Positions 59,731 through 64,000 of a stretch of 64,000 nucleotides of DNA are shown in pieces; the first letter of the stretch is position 1, and each line of letters begins with the position of its first letter. The DNA lies in the NCBI GenBank assembly GCA_030066195.1, contig JASJCB010000048.1:1-64000 (forward strand), given 5' to 3'. This DNA is from Acidobacteriota bacterium. GTDB taxonomy: Bacteria > Acidobacteriota > Holophagae > Acanthopleuribacterales > Acanthopleuribacteraceae. The notes below the pieces were generated by a model. That model did no database searches, was not told the DNA's origin, and saw nothing but the letters and a program-made list of their open reading frames with translations. Both the position numbers and the translations under genes were made by a program.

Positions 59731-62464
59731 ACTTCAGCAGTTTCAGCAGGCGGGCCTTTGCTTCCTGGTTCCAGCCCGGGAAGATGTCCAGCACCTTGCC
59801 GGCATCGTCCACCACCACCGACAGGGGTACGAAGACGTCTTTCGAGTTGTACAGCGCTTCGACGGCCTTCTGATCCATGCGGTAGTTGGGGTAGGTGATG
59901 CGGCGGCGTTTCAGCAGCATCGAGACCTTGCGGTCCAGGGCCGCCTCGTCCACGCTCATGCCGATCACTTGCAGCTTGTCGCCGTGTTCGGCCTGCAAGG
60001 CCTGAAGCTCCGGCATTTCGCGGGCGCAGGGTACGCACCAGGTGGCCCATACGTTCAGCAGGTGCACCTTGCCCTTCTGCAGCAACGCCTTGACCGGTTT
60101 CACCTGCTTGCCGTGCAGGGTGAAATCGGGCAGGGGCGCGCCCTTCTTCGCGTGCAGCTTGCTGAGTTGCGTTGCTTCCCGGCTCAACGGGTCGGGCAGG
60201 TTGAAGCGTTTCTCCTTGACCACCGTGTAGCCGTCTTTGCCCTCGGTGACCGCGATCGAGGTATTGGCCGGCACCGCTTTCAGCTTCTGTTTGGCGCCCG
60301 AGGGCCAGGTGATTTCCACCCAATCGGCCTGTTTGGCGTCGCCCAGGCCGAACAGCAGGCGCGGATCGGCCTGCGCGTTGTAGCCCGAACCACCCGCCTT
60401 CAGTCTGGTGCGCACGCCGTCCTCGATGCCGATGCGCACTACCGCGCCGTAGGCATCGTTGCCGCTTCGGGTTCCCGTCAGGCTGATGCGCAGCCAGTTG
60501 CCCAGGCCGCCCACATTGTTGCGGAACAACAGGCGTCCGCGACCCTGGATGGTGGTGAGGAAGACGTCGGTGTCGCCGTCGTTGTCGAAATCGGCGAAAA
60601 CCGCCCCGCGTCCGTCGCTGATAGAATCGATCCCCGAGGTGCCGGAGATATTGAAAAATGATTTGCCGTCCCGGTTCAGTTGCAGCATATCCCGTTCGTA
60701 ACCGCTGAAACTAAAGCCCCGGCCGAACAGTTCGCTCTGCTTGGAGGTAAAGTTTTTACTTCCGGCTTCCTCCATACCGGCTTTCGACGCCACCACGTGG
60801 CGCCAGAAGAGACTTCACGTGTCCTTCATCGACGAGCCCGACTTGAAGCCGTTGGGCGTGTAGATGTCCTCCCAGCCGTCGTTGTCCACGTCGATGAAAC
60901 CGCCGCCCCAGGCCCAGCCCGCGCCGAACTGGCCGGTCTGGCTGTCCTTGAAGTTCCCGGTACCGTCGTTTTCGTACAGGTTGTTGCCGGAGGCCAGTTT
61001 CACCAGCACTTCCTCCCGGGACTTGGGATTGTCCAGCAGGCGGCTCAGGATACGGTTCCCGGCGGTGGACGACATGTTGGTGACGTGCAGGTCCAGGTCG
61101 CCGTCGTTGTCGAAGTCGCCGAAGCTGACGCCCATGCCGTTACCCGGGTCCAGGGCGCCGCGTTGTTCGGCCTGATCGGTGAATTTCCTGCCGTCGTTGA
61201 TGAAGAGGCCGTTTTCACCGTAGTCGTTGGCCACGTAGAGATCCTGGTCGCCGTCCCCGTCCAGGTCGGCAAACGAGGCCGCGTAACTCCAACGCGAGTC
61301 GGCGACGCCCCAGGCTTTGGCGACCTCGGCAAAAACGCCGCCGCCCTTGTTCAGAAAGAGCAGGTTGGGCGTGCCGTTGGTCGCTTTGTACCAGCTGTTG
61401 GGCATCACGATGCCGTAGCGGTTGTAGGAGGGCACGTAGATATCCGGTTTGCCGTCGCCGTTCACATCACCCGCGATCGGGCTGAAGCCGACGGCCCGGC
61501 GTTGACCGATGCCCGATTTGGCCGATGACTCGGTGAATTCCAAGAGGTTGTCCGGGACCAGGCGGTTTTCCAGGAGCATCTGGTTGTCGGGCGTGGCCAG
61601 GAAGATATCGGAATCTCCGTCGTTGTCGTAATCTACGAAGAGGGCCCCGGTGGCGTGGGGGGTGAACTCCACCCAGGTATCGGCGGCCATGTCTTTGAAC
61701 GTGCCGTCGCCCTGGTTGATATAAAAATTATTGCCGTCCAACCCGGGCGCGAAAACATCGATCAGGCCGTCCCGGTTGACATCGCCGGCGGCCGCGCCTT
61801 GCCAGTAGGAGCTCTCGTTGCCCTTGGCTCCGTGCGGCGGCAGGTCGGCGGCAACGCCCGCGGGAATGCCCACCTCGGAGAAGACATCGCGGCTCGCCAC
61901 CTGCGAACCCAGCGAGGTCAGCGCCAGCTTGTCGATGGTCCAGGTTTTATCCCGGTAGGTTGCGCCCAGCTTGAAATAGCCGCGCACCCACTCCTTGTGA
62001 CCGTTCATGCGGCGACCTACCAGAAAGAAATAAACCTTGGCGCCGGCGTGGTTATCCTTGATTTCAGACTGCTTGACCTTGAAGCGCACGTCTTCGATGG
62101 AACCGAACCGGCTCAGAAAGGTTTCCCACGATTGCATGAGCGCATCGCGTTTCATGGCGGCGGCTTTCTTTTCCGGCATTTGCCAGTCGTGTTCTTCCAC
62201 CCACTTCACCCTGGCTTTGGTGGGCAGGGTTTTGACGGGCATGGCGTGGGCGACCACGGTCTCGGCGAAAAACGCGGTCATGTCCAGCAGGTTGGCGTCG
62301 CGGGTGGCCACGGAGAGATCCAACAGCCGGTTGGCGAGGGCTTCGGTCAGTTCCTCGGTGGTCTCCAGAACGCCGCGATCGAAGTTCAGGTCCTTTTGGG
62401 CTGCCGCAGGGCCGGTTGCGAATAAGATCAGCGCCGACAGCCGGAATATAATATAAGTCTTCAT
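59729..62464 (-). CDS. VCBS/ASPIC-UnbV/TlpA fusion protein split by an in-frame UGA
   Basis: One continuous frame of about 911 codons with a single TGA at 60815-60817. The ATG at 62464 has GAGGTA upstream and starts a signal peptide (FRLSALILFATGPAAA). There follows an NTF2-like region (about 20-190) and four or more VCBS/FG-GAP calcium-loop repeats (GDVNRDGLIDVF, VDYDNDGDSDIFL, ADLDGDGDQDLYV, FDNDGDLDLHV). After the TGA the frame resumes with SLFWRHVVASKAG, another VCBS repeat, an ASPIC/UnbV domain (WLRISLTGTRSGNDAYGAVV) and a TlpA-type thioredoxin domain with WCVPC. Read separately these are 549 and 355 residues. The protein is exported. The TGA is either a selenocysteine codon, a nonsense mutation or a sequence error; the intact sequence on both sides argues that the gene is functional or only just broken. 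Confidence 0.8.
60786..60804 (-). promoter_or_regulatory. Possible bacterial SECIS hairpin downstream of the in-frame UGA
   Basis: Starting 10 nt after the UGA, GGCGCCAC pairs with GTGGCGTC (8 bp, one G-U) around the loop GTG. The loop begins 18 nt past the UGA with a G. This agrees with the general bacterial SECIS description (stem-loop close behind the UGA, G at the loop start). GC-rich hairpins arise by chance in such DNA, so this is a hypothesis. Confidence 0.35.
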
Positions 62465-62555
62465 AGTTACCTCGTTACATATACATAACAAGGCGCAGTT
62501 TAGCAAATTACGAGCGGTATTGCATTTTCGTTCTTCAGATTCACGTGAAAGGGTT

Positions 62556-63050
62556 TTAAGGCTTTTCTGAAGAGACGGTTACCTTCTGCCCGCTGCTTTC
62601 GGCAATCGAGACATGCAAACCCGTCAGTCCCAGGTTCAGTTCACCCAGTTCGCCCGACAGCTTTTCCAGGAACAAGACGGCCAGGTTCTCGCTGCTGATG
62701 TTGTTGCAGGCCAACAGCACCACGTCTTCGCGGGGGAAGCTGTAGAACTTTCGGCATTGTGACGTTTCCAGGTGCAGTTCCACCTGGTCCCCATTTTCCT
62801 CGATGCGAACCGCGGGCGCGGTCGTGGGCAGGAGGACATATTCGTCCCATTCCTTACACAGCCGGTTGATCACCGGTTTGACGAGGTGGAAGGGGAAGAT
62901 CATGCCGTCTTCCAACCGGTCGCCTTCCAGGGTGACTTCTACCACGTAATTGTGGCCGTGCAGCCGTTCCACTTCGCCGTCGGCAAAGATGGTGAAGTGG
63001 GCGGCGGAGAATTTCTGTCTGTCTTTGTAGAACTGAACGCTGATTTTCAT
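62556..63050 (-). CDS. 6-pyruvoyl-tetrahydropterin synthase / QueD family protein
   Basis: 164 residues from the ATG that overlaps the trmB stop (ATGA). The zinc ligands are visible as FSAAH and LHGHNY, and the C-terminal Glu that binds the pterin lies in the SSENLAVLFLEKL region. Between them is ~25 residues of extra sequence compared with short QueD (EWDEYVLLPTTAPAVRIEENG), typical of the 'PTPS-like' subgroup with a longer loop. QueD makes 6-carboxytetrahydropterin for queuosine; other members act in folate or biopterin routes. With no queuosine genes in the window, the substrate remains open. Confidence 0.85.
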   Translation of the reverse strand: MKISVQFYKDRQKFSAAHFTIFADGEVERLHGHNYVVEVTLEGDRLEDGMIFPFHLVKPVINRLCKEWDEYVLLPTTAPAVRIEENGDQVELHLETSQCRKFYSFPREDVVLLACNNISSENLAVLFLEKLSGELGELNLGLTGLHVSIAESSGQKVTVSSEKP

Positions 63051-63670
63051 GGTTTGCGATACCCCGTGCGGAAGATGGTGCGGCCTTCTTTCTGGTATTT
63101 GATTTCGTAGTTGGTGAGGCCGGCCGTGCCGTCGGGCGCCTCCGGCATGCGGTCGGCATGGACCAGCAGGGTTTGTTTTTCCAGCACCTCGCACATCCAT
63201 TCCCAGTAACCGGCGTGGTCGGTGGCAATTAGCATCAGGCCGCCCGGCTTCAGCTTGCGGTGGGCCAGGGGGATAAAGACGTCGGAGAACAACCGGCGCT
63301 TGTGGTGGCGCTTTTTCGGCCAGGGATCGGGAAAATAGATGTGAATGGTGGACAGGCTTTCATCGGATAGGAATTTTTCCATGAAATCGAAGGCTTCGCC
63401 GTTGACGAAGCGCACATTGGGCACGCCGCGCTTCTCGACCCGCTCGCGGGCTTTGACCAGGTACTTGCGGGCAATCTCGATGCCGATATAGTTGCGATCC
63501 GGGTTCCGGCGTGCTTCGTTCAGCAGGAAGAGACCCTTACCGATACCGATTTCCAGTTCCAACGGATTATCGTTCCCGAAGATTTCGGCGAGATCCAAGG
63601 GCGCGGCGAGCGTCTCCAGGTCCAGTTCCCGATTGATGCGTTCAGCGGGGGGAATGATTTTTTCTTCCAA
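63047..63670 (-). CDS. trmB: tRNA (guanine-N7-)-methyltransferase TrmB
   Basis: 207 residues from a TTG with GAGGGA six to seven bases upstream; an ATG at 63715 is less likely because it adds unrelated residues. The SAM-binding motif LELEIGIGKGLFLL, the NYIGIEIARKYL strand, the TrmB signature HIYFPDPWPKKRHHKRRL, and late motifs GGLMLIATDH and TNYEIKY are all present. It methylates G46 of the tRNA variable loop in the cytoplasm. It is translationally coupled to the PTPS/QueD-family gene. Confidence 0.95.
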   Translation of the reverse strand: MEEKIIPPAERINRELDLETLAAPLDLAEIFGNDNPLELEIGIGKGLFLLNEARRNPDRNYIGIEIARKYLVKARERVEKRGVPNVRFVNGEAFDFMEKFLSDESLSTIHIYFPDPWPKKRHHKRRLFSDVFIPLAHRKLKPGGLMLIATDHAGYWEWMCEVLEKQTLLVHADRMPEAPDGTAGLTNYEIKYQKEGRTIFRTGYRKP

Positions 63671-64000
63671 AGCGCTCCCTCGATAAGTCAATGCGCCCCT
63701 GAGGCAGGCGCGCATTCTAACACAATCCACCCAATGGGAAAACCGGCTTACGAGGAGCAGCCGGAGGGCGGCTTGCACTATGACCGCGTCAGGCAACCGG
63801 GCGATGTGGTTGGGTTGTATTTTGGCGGGTCCTGCCGACGCTGTTTTTTGCTCTTTCGGCACAAGACAACCCTGATCGGGATTTTCACAACCAAATACAG
63901 CGGAAAGGGCATTCTTTGCAAAGAGCTATCTCATATTACAGCCTTATTCCTTGATTCCGATCGGCCGGCTTCTAAGAATGAGCGCTGATTCCTCGATTCC
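63671..64000. other. Right edge without a supported gene
   Basis: It holds the region upstream of trmB, with a TAGAAT hexamer on the minus strand as a possible -10. The open frames here (84 residues on plus; an extension of trmB on minus) lack ribosome sites and recognisable sequence. A gene may begin beyond the window. Confidence 0.3.

Noticed and set aside
59729..60796. A separate TlpA-ASPIC gene starting at GTG 60796
   Set aside because: No ribosome site or signal peptide at that start, and the preceding frame leads straight into it across a single TGA.
63734..63988. Plus-strand 84-codon frame at the right edge
   Set aside because: No ribosome site and no recognisable sequence; it overlaps the trmB upstream region.

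Overview
The window is GC-rich, densely coded bacterial chromosome. It carries very large Ser/Thr kinases fused to STAND ATPases, WD40 propellers or histidine-kinase modules, a VCBS/ASPIC-UnbV protein, an NRPS-PKS hybrid and decaying PD-(D/E)XK-type genes. This mix is most like Acidobacteriota (Holophagae/Acanthopleuribacter-like), but the phylum is an inference from gene content; no rRNA is present.

Layout. 0.1-14.5 kb is signalling: a hybrid sensor kinase (minus), a scar of two broken genes, then two ~1820-residue kinases, one ending in a histidine kinase and one in 21 WD40 blades (3 x 7). 14.5-16.8 kb holds two tandem 71-residue peptides with matching N-terminal halves and divergent C-terminal halves, followed by an asparagine-synthetase-like enzyme. 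This looks like an undescribed RiPP-type locus. 17-19 kb has a MerR regulator, tRNA-Pro(GGG), a crotonase and an Rpn-like remnant.

19.5-38.2 kb is a two-gene NRPS-PKS line: A-T-C-T-C-A(Ala)-T-E-C-A(Gly)-T, then KS-AT-KR[cMT inside]-DH-carrier-TE. The two proteins meet through a basic tail and an acidic head. One module lacks an A domain, and the KR has His at the catalytic Tyr position. No MbtH, PPTase or exporter gene is nearby.

38.2-40.4 kb is repeat-rich. Two ~300-bp composite palindromes in direct orientation flank a secreted protein with two six-cysteine repeats. Next come six exact 41-bp tandem units centred on a CCCGGG-type palindrome, then an inverted-repeat element. 40.4-43.6 kb holds an unknown protein, a secreted VOC protein and a translationally coupled operon of a six-cysteine secreted peptide, a beta-propeller protein and a CxxC redox protein.

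43.7-55.8 kb is mostly housekeeping: lon, an HxlR regulator, a TPR kinase, dprA (apparently leaderless), topA and uvrA. 56-59.7 kb is a small accessory island: an AAA-PD-(D/E)XK protein, a diverged uvrA scrap, and an AAA ATPase plus TOPRIM-like pair lying between 38-bp direct repeats. 59.7-62.5 kb is a VCBS-ASPIC-TlpA gene whose frame is split by one UGA followed by a SECIS-like hairpin. The window ends with a PTPS/QueD-family gene and trmB, which overlap by 4 nt.
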